Origin: Cervus elaphus
Lineage: Eukaryota > Chordata > Mammalia > Artiodactyla > Cervidae
NCBI RefSeq assembly: GCF_910594005.1
Contig: NC_057824.1
Location: forward strand, 25,881,314-25,945,313
Length of the DNA: 64,000 nt
Direction of reading: 5' to 3'
Shown here one piece after another: positions 22,586 to 33,562 of this stretch. Each line of letters begins with the position of its first letter. The first letter of the stretch is position 1. The position numbers and the translations under genes were made by a program. The notes under the pieces were generated by a model. That model made no database searches. It was not told where the DNA came from and saw only the letters and a program-made list of their open reading frames with translations.

Positions 22586-23640
22586 GGAAAGCTCTTTTTA
22601 TCTGGATTCTCGGTGCCCACCTCCACTCTGCAGAAGGACGGGAAGGCACCCCCTTCTCCGTGGACCATGACACCGGCTGCCTGCCCGGGCCCTCGGCCCC
22701 TCCCCAGCTGGAGCTCCTGCACGAGCCTCAGGTTCCTCCTGAGAGGGCCTCCAGGTCAAGGTGACTTTCCAGAGAGTCGCTGGAGGGAGGTGGAGACCCA
22801 GATGCCGCAGAAGTCAGGGATAGCAGTCTGTGTCTCCGGAGCTGAATTATTACCTGGGAGGGGGCGGCTGCTCCCAGCACAGCCGTCTCACCTGCTTCCT
22901 AATTAGGTTGCAGCCAGCGGAGGGGACAAAGGGACCGGGCTGCAGCTCTCCTTTGCAGGCGCCCCTCCTCTTGCTCCAAGAACAGTGCCCAGAGGGTGAA
23001 GCGTGGATTAAAAGGCCTTCCTCTGACACAGGGTCTTGGTCCCTCCCCCCACCCCTGCCCACCTTGCTGTCCCTGCCTGTCCCTGGGGTGTTACTGGTGC
23101 CAGGGGTGCTCCTCTGCTTCCCCGTCACTGGCACAGGCTGGCCTTTGTCCCCTCGGCCATTCTATTTCTGCCCCTTCCCCCCATGCCTGGCATCCCCTCC
23201 TCCCGACCCTCCACAGTGAGTGGCATCCCAGAGTGGAGTGAAAACCCAGAGACCTGGCCCAAGGTGGCGTTCCCAGGGTCACAGACGCGGCTTGAGGTCC
23301 ATGGAGCTGTCCGGACTCCACCCGCGTCCCCCTGAGGATGGAAGGGAGCCACTCACCTCTCTGGCTTCCTAGGACATCCTCCCAGGTCTGCAGGAGATCT
23401 GGAATGTCCCAGCCACGAGGCGCTGGGGTCACGTGGGCTTTAAGCTGGGCGGGTTAATATGGCCCACACCTGGTAAGCCCCGGGCTGACCCTCGTGCAAA
23501 CTCTCAGCCGCCCTCTCGGCCCCGGGGTTGAGCCTTGATCTCCATCACCTGGGTCAGATCACCTCAGCTGCTGGGCAAACATTCCCGGTCACCCCATCCC
23601 CACCCCAGACCCACTGAGTCACTGTTGCTGCTGGTGGGGG
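22586..23640. other. GC-rich repeat-poor segment
   Basis: About 1 kb without a recognised transposable element and visibly more GC-rich than its surroundings. Overlapping ORFs up to 129 codons occur on both strands, with no domain and low-complexity Pro/Ser-rich translations, so I do not call a gene. Confidence 0.5.
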
Positions 23641-23648
23641 CTGGGACC

Positions 23649-23734
23649 TCTGCATTTTCACAAGCAAACCCAGCACACACATACACACACATCTGCATTT
23701 TCACAAGCATTCCCAACACACACATATGCACGCA
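23649..23734. repeat. 43-bp tandem duplication
   Basis: The 18-mer tctgcattttcacaagca occurs at 23649-23666 and 23692-23709, each followed by a CA-rich run, giving two 43-bp units. The right flank ('gaggaccactgctctgag') looks like a MER5-type end. Confidence 0.85.
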
Positions 23735-24055
23735 GCTTTGAGGACCACTGCTCTGAGATCTCCATCATTCCTGGTGCACATTTTCAGGCTCTTTATTACC
23801 AGGTGAGGACCCTTGACTGTGAGAGGTTTTCTTCTTTCTTCAGGTTTTATTTATTTGCCTTATTTATTGTCTTAATGAGTGAAGGTGGGAAATGGCATTA
23901 GCTCTTACCAGGAGCCAGATGCTTCACAGACAAGGAAGAAAAGCTTTATCATTGCAAACCACCCTGTGTAAAAATAGTGGCTCCTTCTGTTTATTCAAGT
24001 CTTGCACGTCCACTATAAGGAACTTGCAAAGCAGAGCAAATTATAAAATGACAGT

Positions 24056-24314
24056 CATGCTGAAGCTGAAACTCCAAGACTTTGGCCACCCGATATGAAG
24101 AACGGACTCATTGGAAAAGACCCTGATGCTGGTAAAGATTGAAGGCAGGAGGAGAAAGGGGGTGGCAGAGGATGAGATGGTTGGATGGCATCACTGACTC
24201 GATGGACTTGAGTTTGAGTAAGCTCTGGGAGCTGGTGATGGACAGCGAGGCCTGATATGCTGCAGTCCATGGGGTTGCAGAGAGTCGGATATGACTAAGC
24301 AACTGAACTGAACT
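24056..24314 (+). mobile_element. BovB 3' fragment with TGAAC tail
   Basis: 'atgctgaagctgaaactcc', 'gattgaaggcaggaggag', 'ctgatatgctgcagtccatg', ending aactgaactgaac. The pentamer tail is the BovB hallmark. Confidence 0.93.
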
Positions 24315-24394
24315 ATCATCCCACTAGCTACAGAGACACCAACACCACTAAAAAAAATCTTGATTGGATTATAGTTGCTTTAGCATGAAGATTT

Positions 24395-24611
24395 CTTTTT
24401 TTGTTTAAAATAATTTTATTTATTTGGCTGTGCTGAGTCTTCCTTGCAGCGCAGGCTTCTCTCTAGTTGCGATTCCCAGGCTCTAGGCACAGGCTCAATA
24501 GTTGTGGTGCACGTGCTTGGATGTTCCTCAGCGTGAAGGATCAGAGATTGAACCCATGTCTTCTGCATCAGCAGGCAGATTCTTTACCACTGAGCTATCA
24601 GAGAAGCCCCC
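24395..24611 (-). mobile_element. CHR-type SINE
   Basis: Reverse copy: 'tatttggctgtgctgagtct', 'tctctagttgcgattcccag', 'ctgagctatcagagaagcccc'. Confidence 0.87.
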
Positions 24612-24979
24612 CAACACCATTGTGATATATTTCCATCCAGAATCTCCTGATGCTTGTATTTGAACATAATAGTTTACCAAAGACTGTTTTCTTTAAAAAA
24701 GAAAAAAAATGAAGCTTGATCAAGATATAATTGACATATAATAAGCTGCTCATATTTCATGTGTATAATTTAAAATGTTTTGACAATTGTATCCACTCAT
24801 GAAACCATCACCACAAGTAAGATAATGAACAGATCCATCACTCCCAAGTCAATTTTTTAAATGGAGTTTTTATTTTGGAACAATTTTAGACTTGCAGGAA
24901 GGTTGCTAAGATAGTAGAGAGAGATCTGGTATAGCCCAGACCTAATTCCCCCTAATATTAATATCCTACGTACCATGAA

Positions 24980-25164
24980 TGGTAAAGAATCTTACTGCAA
25001 TAGGGGAGACAAGGGTTCGATCCCTGTGTCAGGAAGATCGCCTAGAGGAGGGCATGGCAACCTCCAGTATTCTCGCCTGGAGAACTCCATGGGCAGAGGG
25101 GCCTGGCAGGTACAGTCCGTGGGGCAGCAAAAGAGTCGGAAGTGACTGACTCACACACACACAC
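24980..25164 (+). mobile_element. Bov-tA SINE
   Basis: Forward copy lacking the first bases; it ends in a CA-rich tail. An 8-bp TSD, accatgaa, lies at 24972-24979 and 25165-25172. Confidence 0.9.
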
Positions 25165-25271
25165 ACCATGAAACATTTATTGAAACCAAGAATTTAATAT
25201 CAGAACATTGCCATTAACTTAGCCACCGACTTTATTTGAATTTCACTAGCTTTCCCACTGACATCCTTTTT

Positions 25272-25641
25272 AGTCATTTTTAAAAACCTTTTTATTTTAT
25301 ACTGGAATATAGCTGATTAGCAATGTTGTGATAGCTTCAGGTGTATGGCTTAGAGGACTCTGCCATACATATACACGTATCCATTCACCCCAAACTCCCC
25401 TCCCATCCAGGCTGCCACACGACAGTGAGCAGAGTTCCCTGGGCTAATACAGGAGGACCTTGTTGTTATCCATTTTAAATACAGTGGTGTGTACATGTCC
25501 ACCGCAAACTCCCTAACTATCCCTTCTCCCCATCCTTCCCCGCGGGCAGTCATAAATTTGTTCTCAAAGTCCGTGAGTCTGTTTCTGTTTTGTAAATAAA
25601 TTCATTTGTACCATTTCTTTTTAGATTCTGCTTATAAGGGA
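25272..25641 (-). mobile_element. L1 3' fragment with 13-bp TSD
   Basis: Reverse L1 3' UTR ('tactggaatatagctgattag', 'cagagttccctgggctaata', 'gattctgcttataaggg'). TSD tgacatccttttt lies at 25259-25271 and 25642-25654. Confidence 0.92.
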
Positions 25642-25740
25642 TGACATCCTTTTTCTGTTCTAGGATCCAAGTCAGGATATCAAATTCCTTTTAGCCAAAA
25701 GTAGTCTGATACTTTATCTTCCATGACTTAGCATTCGATG

Positions 25741-26394
25741 GGGACAATTTCTTCAAAATCTTGCTTTAAATGAGTGCCTCCCATTTCTTGGTATCAATTT
25801 ACTACAGTGCTTGACTTTCCATTTTTCGCTCGTACTAGCAATGATGCTGTGAAAACCTTTGTACTCATATCTTTGCTCACATCTTACATTGCTTCCTTGA
25901 GATATTTTCTCTTCCCCCGCCCCAGCTTTATTGAGATAGAATTGATATATAATATGATTTCCCTTGAAATATAACTAGTAGGTCAAGGTCCTTTGATATA
26001 CACTTACTTTTCATATTCTGAACAATGCTATGAGATTCGGCAACTATTACGATACTTGTTTCAGTGAAGAATCGTCAATGGAAGCTAAAATTAAAGAGCG
26101 AAAATTTGATGAGAAACAGGATAGTCACGTGGTGTCAGAATAGCTCCCCACTGATTCCTGGTTGATTACAAAGGCAGGAGTAGCCACTTGATGGCGGAGA
26201 ACGCCTGCGGGCACCACCTTAATTGAGTGATCAAAGTTAAGGACATCAGAAAGAGACAGACCACATCGTGAGCCTCCTCCTCTGACATGCAAAGAAAAAC
26301 ACAAGATCCAGCTGGGACATTCCTGCCAAAGACGTATTACCTGAATTTCGTGATGAGAAAACATTAGGCAAACCCAAATGGAAGAAAATTCATA
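25741..26394. other. AT-rich sequence, few clear features
   Basis: Contains a short antisense old-L1-like piece near 25915-25985 ('gctttattgagatagaattg'). The rest is unassigned and no gene was seen. Confidence 0.4.
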
Positions 26395-26690
26395 ATTGGC
26401 TTGTACTCTGAAAAAACATCAAGATCCTGAAAGGCAAAGAAAGGCTGCAGAACACTCTAGAAGAAAGGAGATTAATGAAACGTGCCCACCAAATGTAATA
26501 TATAATCCTGAATTGGATCCAGAGTAAGAAAATACAGTTAAAAATATTTTTATGTAAAAGCTATTATTGGGAAAATTGATCCATGGATTAGATAATAGTA
26601 CTATATCAGTGTTTATCTCCTGACTTTGATAAATATATTTTATGACAGAAGGGGCATGGACTTCCATCGATAAAGTATTCCAGAAAGACC
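26395..26690 (+). mobile_element. old L1M 3' end
   Basis: 'cctgaaaggcaaagaaaggc', 'taatcctgaattggatcc', 'ttagataatagtactatatc' follow the order of an L1MB/MC-type 3' end. Confidence 0.55.
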
Positions 26691-26814
26691 CATATTAGAC
26701 TTTTTTTTTTAAGTGCTAAGAGGCATATTACGATGCTTTGTAATTCAAGCAACAGAAAAGCTTTATTATCTCACCAAGATGATGGTGAGATGCTTCCATA
26801 AAGTCGTGGAGTTT

Positions 26815-27010
26815 TCAACTTACATAAAAGTTGCACAATTATAACAAAGAATTCCCATACACCTGTCATCCAGAGACCTCATTTAAGTTCTGATAATTCA
26901 AAGACGCTTTCTAGGACAAACCCATCCATTCCAGATTAAGTGTTGTAACCAAGTTTCATGTCCCTCTAGGCTCCTTCAATCTGGGCTGAATCAAGAAGGA
27001 AGGAAGGAGT
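26815..27010 (-). mobile_element. old L1M 3' end, opposite orientation
   Basis: 'tttcatgtccctctaggctc' and 'ccttcaatctgggctg' are the antisense of the same family as 26395-26690, so the two form a loose inverted pair. Confidence 0.5.
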
Positions 27011-27204
27011 AGATGGAGGGAGGAAGAGGGAGTATAGATTTTTACAGCATCCTTTTGTTTTCTGAACAAGTTTCTGAGCTAGAAAATTTGGAAAACACAG
27101 CAAAATACAGGAAAGAAGCTAACCTCAGACTCACTTCAGTCAGAGACAAACAATATTCTCTTTGATGAGCCCCATTTTTATTCTTTGATCATATGTGAGA
27201 TTAT

Positions 27205-27305
27205 AGTGAATAGGGGGGATCGGGATTGGGAATACATGTAAATCCATGGCTGATTCATATCAATGTATGACAAAACCCACTGGAAAAAAAAATAAAAAAA
27301 AAGAA
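27205..27305 (+). mobile_element. L1 3' tail fragment
   Basis: 'ggggatcgggattgggaata', 'catgtaaatccatggctgat', then a long A-rich tail at about 27283-27302. Confidence 0.8.
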
Positions 27306-27329
27306 TACACAGCATCTCTTGGTGAGCTT

Positions 27330-27445
27330 GCAAAAATTAAAAATTGTTTTGCCCTGGTCCTATCCCAAGTCTACTGAGTCAGGACCTGCAAGACTGGCGT
27401 CCTGGCATCTGTATCCTTAACTAGATCCCAGGGATGCTGAAAAAG
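27330..27445. mobile_element. MER5-like fragment
   Basis: 'caagtctactgagtcaggac' and 'cctggcatctgtatccttaa' match the MER5-type internal order. Confidence 0.5.
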
Positions 27446-27820
27446 ACCTAACTTTAAGATTCACTCTCTGTATGCTGCATTTGCTATTTAATATTAGGTC
27501 ATAAACATGTCCCTTCACTGTTAGGAGGACTATTCAATTACTTATAGGAGCATGCATTATTTATACTACCCAAATAATATTTTATTCAATAGAAAATCTT
27601 TTAAAGGCCAGCCAGCCTCATAATCCTGGTTAATAACTTGTGTTTGAGGACCTATGTAGAGGTGGATACCTAACAGGGGCCAAGGGAACGTCTGTGGAAT
27701 CTCAAAGGAACGAGTAGGATCCACGCATCAGTAAATGGAGTCAAGTGGATCCTGTCTCAGAGACGCTCACACATTTTGGGGAGAGAATGAGTTGTGACAT
27801 TGCCTTGGATGGTGCTATCT
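27446..27820. other. no recognised feature
   Basis: Unique-looking AT-rich sequence. No gene seen. Confidence 0.4.
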
Positions 27821-28990
27821 CAGTTCAGTTCAGTTCAGTTCAGTCGCTCAGGCATGTCTGACTCTGAGACCCCATGGACTGCAGCATGCCAGGCTTCCCT
27901 GTCCATCACCAACTCCCGGAGCTTACTCAAATTCATACTCATTGAGTCGGTGATGCCATCCAACCATCTCATCCTCTGTCTTCCCCTTCTCCTCTTGCCT
28001 TCAATCTTGCCCAGCATCAGGGTCTTTTCTAATGAGTCAGTTCTTTGCATCAGGTGGCCAAAGTATTGGAGCTTCAGCTTCAGCATCAGTCCTTCCAATG
28101 AAGATTCAGGACTAATTTCCTTTAGGATTGACTTGTTTGATTTCCTTGCTGCCCACAGGACTCTCAAGCGTCTTCTCCAACACTACAGTTCAAAAGCATC
28201 AATTCTTCAGCACTCAGTTTTCTTTATAGTCCAGCTCTCACATCCATACATGACTACTGGAAAAACCATAGCTTTGACTAGATGGACCTTTGTTGGCAAA
28301 GTAATGTCTCTGCTCTTTAATATGCTGTCTAGGTAGGTCATAGCTTTTCTTCCAAGGAGCAAGTGTCTTTTGATTTCATGGCTGCAATCACAATCTGCAG
28401 TGATTTTGAAGCCCCCCGAAATAAAGTCTGTCACTGTTTCCATTGTTTCCCCATCTATTTGCCATGAAGTGATGGGACTGGATGCCATGATCTTAGTTTT
28501 CTGAATGTTGAATTTTAAGCCAAACTGAAAAAGCCAACTCTCTTCTTTCACTTTCATTAAGAGGCTCTTTACTTCTTCTTTGCTTTCTGCCATAAGGATG
28601 GCGTCATCTGCATATCTGAGGTTATTGATATTTCTCTCAGCAATCTTGATTCCAGTTTGTGCTTCATCCAGCCTGGCATTTCACATGATGCACTCTGCAT
28701 ATAAGTTAAATAAGCAGGGTGACAAACTTGACAAACTTCTTTCCTGATTTGGAATCAGTCTGTTGTTCCATGTCCGGTTCTAACTGTTGCTTCTTGACCT
28801 GCATACGGGTTTCTCAAGAGGCAGGTCAGGTGGCCTGGTATTCACATCCCTTGAAGAATTTTTGACAGTTTGTTGTGATCCACACAGTCAAAGGCTTTGG
28901 TGTAGTCAATAAAGCAGGAGCAGATGTTTTTCTGGAACTCTCTTACTTTCTCGATGATCTGACAGATGTCAGCAATTTGATCTCTGGCTT
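27821..28990 (-). mobile_element. BovB LINE, longest copy, reverse transcriptase part
   Basis: Minus-strand RTE/BovB reading from the RT domain to the tail. A (CAGTT)n run at 27821-27844 is the pentamer tail. The translation contains FIDYTKAFDCVDHNKL (RT block) near 28865-28915 and the catalytic YADD at 28603-28614, with a following block to the C-terminus. The two motifs are in different frames, and stops fall at about 28207 and just beyond, so it is dead. The 5' end is truncated near 28990. Confidence 0.95.
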
Positions 28991-29494
28991 GATCTACTGA
29001 AATTAAGAACACACTTAGCCATGGACCCAGCATTTCCATGACTGGGAACTGGTTTCCTGTAGATATTTTGACATCAAGTGAAGATGGATGATCTAAAGAG
29101 CTCATGGAAACATCACCTGTAATAAAAAATGATTGGACACAACATAAATATCATCAAATGACGTGGAAACCAAGTCATGGAATGCTGGGCAACCATGAAA
29201 AGAGTGAGGCAGTTCTCCACGTAGTGTTATCAAGAGAGATCCAGAATGCCTTATGAACTAGGAAAAAATTATGTGCATATGTGTTTTTAAAAATTAAAGA
29301 TAATTGCATTTGCACATTTCTGTATGCATAAGACATTTCTGGAAGGACCCACAAGAGACTTAAAACAGTCATGGCTTGGGAAGAGGTGGCCTCAGAAGTC
29401 TGAGGTGAAAGAGAGATCTGCTTTTTGTTGTATATTTTCTTGTGCCGTTTGACAGCTTTGCCATATGTGGCGGTATTATCAGCTTAATTTTTAA
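28991..29494. other. no recognised gene; possible old L1 pieces
   Basis: Diverged AT-rich sequence upstream of the BovB truncation point. Nothing firm. Confidence 0.35.
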
Positions 29495-29577
29495 AAATTA
29501 CAGGGAACTATTTTCAGTGTCTTGTAATAACCTATAATGGAAACCAATCTGAAAAAGAATATATATACACATATATG

Positions 29578-29798
29578 TGCATGCTAACTCACCTCAGTCT
29601 TGTCAGACTCTTTGTGACCCTATGGACGGTCGCCTGCCAGGCCCCTCTGTCCATGGGATTCTCCAGGCAAAACTACTGGAGTGGGTTGCCATTTCCTCCT
29701 CCAGGGGATCTTCCTGACCCAATGATCGAACATGAGTCTCCTATGTCTCCTGCACTGGCAGGCAGGTTCTTTACCACTAGTGACACCTGGGAAGCCCC
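29578..29798 (-). mobile_element. Bov-tA SINE
   Basis: Full reverse copy from 'gtgcatgctaactcacctca' to 'acacctgggaagcccc', next to an AT dinucleotide run. Confidence 0.9.
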
Positions 29799-29837
29799 CA
29801 TATATATATATATATGTTTTAATATATTGGATTCTTC

Positions 29838-29995
29838 ATAATGGCTTAGACAGTAAAGAATCTGCCTGCAATGCGGGAGGCCTGGGTTTGATCTCCTCGG
29901 TTCCACGGGAGAATTCTATGGGCGGAGGAGCCTGGGGTTACAGTCCATGGGGTTGCAGAGTCAGACATGATGGAGTGATGAGCACTTTCACTTTC
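29838..29995 (+). mobile_element. Bov-tA SINE with internal deletion
   Basis: 'aatggcttagacagtaaagaatctgc' style head, then a jump from 'ctcggttccacg' to 'gagaattctatgggcgg'. The central ~45 bp are missing. Confidence 0.85.
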
Positions 29996-30078
29996 ATATT
30001 AATATATAACTGAGTCACTTTGCTGTACATCTGAAGCTAACACGACATTGTAAATCAACTGTCAATAAAAAATAAATA

Positions 30079-30560
30079 ACAATGATTAACACTTAAAAAA
30101 TACTAGCACTAAAGGAATGAATGAATGAATGCTGATGAAATATTAGCTGGGGTGGGAAGGCAGTGATTTGAGAGTATGCAGCTGTTGGTCCCAGCATGGC
30201 ATTCCCAGGTGATCCTAATGGGTCTTGACACCTCCTCCTAATTAAAGTGGGTGAGCCAGGGGTGTCTGTTGGGTGGTGATGCATCCGTTGCCAGCCCCCA
30301 CCATAGGGGCAGGTTTGGGTGATGAACATGTAGAACGCAGAGTCCCTGCTCTGCTCACTCGAAAGCACAGGTCCAATTCAGAAGCTTCCAGATTGGCCCC
30401 CCCACCATCCATATCTCCTCACTGTTTCCGTGTAGCCCACTTGTCCTTGCAAACTGCTGACTCCTCCTCCTGGATTTATGAAGTGTCTTCTGTATCTTGA
30501 AGCCCATCCCGTATTGAGTCTAAGGTGGTGGTCATGGACATAAGCATAGAGGGCAGAGAC
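30079..30560. other. unique sequence with short ATGA/AATG run
   Basis: A (GAAT)n-type run lies near 30115-30130. No gene recognised. Confidence 0.45.
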
Positions 30561-30564
30561 AGCA

Positions 30565-31045
30565 GGGCTCAAGGCTTGCTTCCACCACTTACTGTGTGGC
30601 TTTGGGAAACAGACCCAGCTTCTCTGAGCCTCCCTTTCCTCATCTGTAAGATGGCACTGGTCATCTATCTAAGTTCCCTGGTGCTCTAGAGGTTAGGATT
30701 CCGTGCTTTTCATTGCCGTGGCCCAGGTTTGATCCCTGATAGGGGAACTAAGATCCCGTATGTCAAGGAGCAACTAAGCCTGAGTGCCACACCTACTGAG
30801 CCTGAGAATCACATCTAGAGAGTCCACGCCCCACAGTGAGGGATCCCACATGATGCAATGAACATCCCGTGTGCTGCCCCTAAGACCCGAGGCAGTCAAG
30901 TAAATAAATATACATTTTAAATAATTTAAAAAAAAATCCTGGTCAGGGAACTGAGATCCTACAAGCCCAGTAGTACAAAGAAAAGACAAGAAAAGTCTAC
31001 CTATCTTAAGGGGACATAAGTGTTAAATGAGATAATGTCTAATAA
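30565..31045 (+). mobile_element. MIR split by a CHR SINE
   Basis: 'tgtgtggctttgggaaacag', 'ctcatctgtaagatggcac' before the insertion and 'gttaaatgagataatgtcta' after it give forward MIR order. Confidence 0.8.
30668..30960 (+). mobile_element. CHR-type SINE
   Basis: 'aagttccctggtgctctaga', 'caggtttgatccctgatagg', then an A/T-rich tail near 30898-30935 and a short repeated 'ctggtcagggaactgagatc' segment. Confidence 0.85.
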
Positions 31046-31057
31046 GAGTTCACCAAA

Positions 31058-31272
31058 TAGCAACTGGTGGCTCAGAGAGTAAAGAATCCACAAGCAATGC
31101 AGGAGACCTGGGTTTGATCCCTGGGTGGGGAAGATCCCCTGGAGAAGGAAATGGCAACCCACTCCAGTATTCCTGCCTGGAGAATCCCATGGACAGAGAA
31201 GCCTGGCGGGCTACAGTTCAAGGGGTCGCAAAGAGTCAGACACGACTGAGTGACGAACACTTTCACTTTTTT
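31058..31272 (+). mobile_element. Bov-tA SINE
   Basis: Full forward copy from 'aactggtggctcagagag' to 'gagtgacgaacactttcac'. Confidence 0.92.
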
Positions 31273-31439
31273 CCAATATCAACTATTCATTTAATTAACA
31301 AACATTTATCAAGTACCTTAGCCTGTGCCAATTCTTTTTGCTAAGAACTTGAGATTAAAAAAATTTTAAGGTGAAATGGTCTTGACTCTTAAGTAATTCA
31401 CAGTTTAACAGGAATGGGGTCATACAAAATATTTAATAA

Positions 31440-31740
31440 ATTGTTTTCAAAATGCTTCCAGATTTATTAACGTCTTTGATTTTGATTATAACCCTATGAG
31501 GTAGCTCTGATTATTCATATTTTCAAAAACATTTACTTTTATTTATTTATTTAACTATGCCAGGACTTGGTGGCAGCATGCGGGTTCTAGATCCCCAACC
31601 AGGGATTATACGTGGGCCCCCTGTTTTGGGAGCTCGGAGTCTTAGCCACGGGACCACCAGGGAAGTCCCTGATGATTCATATTTTACAGATGAGGATATA
31701 GAGGTTCAGAGACCAGAGCAGTGGACTGTGATAAAGAGGA
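31440..31740 (-). mobile_element. MIR split by a CHR SINE
   Basis: 'ataaccctatgaggtagctc' on the left and 'ttttacagatgaggatatag' on the right form a reverse MIR. Confidence 0.8.
31524..31674 (-). mobile_element. CHR-type SINE with 11-bp TSD
   Basis: Reverse copy ending 'gaccaccagggaagtccc'. TSD attcatatttt lies at 31513-31523 and 31675-31685, inside the MIR. Confidence 0.92.
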
Positions 31741-32689
31741 GGCTTCTGGGAAAACACGCCTGTGTTTCTCCCGTGCTCCGTCACTACTGTCACACTTCAC
31801 TTCTAACACCACACGTGTGGGTTTTTCACACGTCAGGCAGTTCTCTGCAACACCAGCCAAGTATGCTACCATCCACTTTCAACACGACTCAGAGTTAGTG
31901 CAGACCCCACTGGTTCAAGGATCCATCCCCCCAGTGCCCCCACCAACTTCAGACACCAATCACGAGTAGTGGGTCCCCAGGTAAACTGTAATGTCCTCTA
32001 ACTTGGCTGCAAATCAAAGGTTCCCATGACCTCTTTCTGGGGTTCCACAGTTTGCTAGAACAGTTCACAAAAACGCAAACAAGGAGTGATGCAGGGCATC
32101 ATGGAAACACAGCCCATTTGTGGGATAAGAGGTGCTGGAGTGCGTGGAGGCCAGACACACATGACCCTGGGACCCTGCGAAGGCTTCTCTCTCCTTGGAC
32201 CTAGTTCAGGTCACGGGCCTTTCTGAACTGGAGGGTTGCTGAGGGCATTGGCTTGGTAGTCAAGCACCCCAGCTATGTGTATCCCCTTGGCTGACCCTCC
32301 AATTCTCTTCTGAAAAAAAGGTGCAACAGTTTGGGGCTGCAAGTCACAGAATGCCTGGCTAAAAGTGGCCCAAACAGCAAGGACATTTATCCTGTCCTTG
32401 AATGAGCAGCCTGGGGGTAAGTGTTTTCAAAGTTGTTTCACTCAGCCCTTTGATGATGTCCACACAGACTCTAGGACAGTTTCCCCACAATTTTTGTTTT
32501 GTTTTACCTTCCTCCATGGGTTGCACAAATGCCACAACCTCATGTTACCCAAAACAGGCAGGGAGGGAAGGAGGGGTTCTTTGAGCACAAATCCTTCTCT
32601 TAACCCAGAGGAAAGAGCCCCTGCAGACTCCCCCTTACACATTATTGGCTAGAACTGGGTCACGTGCCCCAGGCTTGGTAATTTCAGCC
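31741..32689. other. unique sequence with possible old LTR-like piece
   Basis: Text near 32025-32075 ('ggggttccacagtttgctag') resembles the LTR-like element at 46736-48450. Overlapping ORFs at 31557-31969 and 32365-32652 have no recognised domain. Confidence 0.4.
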
Positions 32690-33562
32690 TAAGCTTCTTT
32701 GCCATAGACATCTTTGCCTCAAGCATTTTTGCTGCAAACATTTCACCACATGACTAAATGACAATTTTGCCATGAAAGATAAGATAATCAGTTGACAGTG
32801 TGTTTTGACAGTTTGGTTTTCAACTAGTTGGGGTTTGCTAGCACTTCTTCCAGTCAGTGATGTTACTGATGCCTTTGTCAAGCTGCAAGATGATGAGAAT
32901 TTGCCCAAGAATTGTTTTCTTAGTTTGAAATGCAGTACATCGAAGGAGAAAGAGGCTGAGTGAGGGCCTTGAAGGTTCAGAGTTGAACCCACATGTCCCA
33001 CAGAACTTTGGAAACCTAGGGATGGACATGGGACAGTAAGTCAAAAACACAAAGTGTAAGGTTTTCCTGACACATTATAAATCTCAGTTACAATTACACA
33101 CCCTGGTATTGGGAAATTAACACCTCTCAATTAAGGGAGACATTTTAGTGAAAAAGTGCATCCTGAATGAGGAAACAAATCAAGAAGCAAAAAAAGCATA
33201 AAGCACAAAAGGCACTGAAGACAATTGCTTTGGTTCAACCACAAAATCAAATCAGTTTTTTTGCATGCCTTCGCCATGAATCCACACATATTTTAAATGT
33301 ATTCAAATAACAACAACAACAAAAAAAAGAATAAGATAGATAAAATAAATAAATAAATGAATTCAAATATTTTGTAGTTTACAATAACATCTTTTAATTA
33401 ATCATTTCTCATGTTTCATTATGTCCTCATTAAAGTACCTCTTTCATTTCTCATTATTTTACCTTTTACAGCAAAATTGCCTTATGGCTAATTAGTTACA
33501 TGGCAAAAAAAAAGTCTGTGGGAAAATTGCTGCAGCAAAGATGTCTATGGCAAAGATGCTTA
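32690..33562. mobile_element. element with long diverged terminal inverted repeats, unassigned
   Basis: The left end (taagcttctttgccatagac from 32690) is the reverse complement of the right end up to 33562 over about 27 bp with one mismatch. Similarity continues more weakly for roughly 100 bp (for example 'caattttgcc' with 'gcaattttgc', 'aagataagataat' with 'aaaggtaaaataat'). The 0.65-kb interior has no long ORF. This architecture suggests a DNA transposon relic. I cannot name the family and see no clear TSD. Confidence 0.7.

Larger units (their letters stand above)
24690..25740 (-). mobile_element. old L1 (L1MC-like) 3' UTR, antisense, split
   Basis: Antisense text 'gatataattgacatataata', 'ggaacaattttagacttgca', 'tctgttctaggatccaagtc' is collinear once a Bov-tA (24980-25164) and a younger L1 fragment (25272-25641) are removed. 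Confidence 0.65.
29495..30078 (+). mobile_element. L1 3' end split by two SINEs
   Basis: 'acagggaactattttcagtg' at the left and 'ctgagtcactttgctgtaca...taaatcaactgtcaataaaa' at the right are one L1 3' UTR. Bov-tA copies lie between. Confidence 0.85.

Noticed and set aside
22586..23640. GC-rich segment as CpG-island promoter or gene
   Set aside because: GC is raised but CpG looks sparse, and no exon, start site or domain is recognisable.
27835..28593. BovB open frames as a candidate endogenous gene
   Set aside because: Stops between the two blocks and a frame change near the RT motifs show a dead LINE copy.
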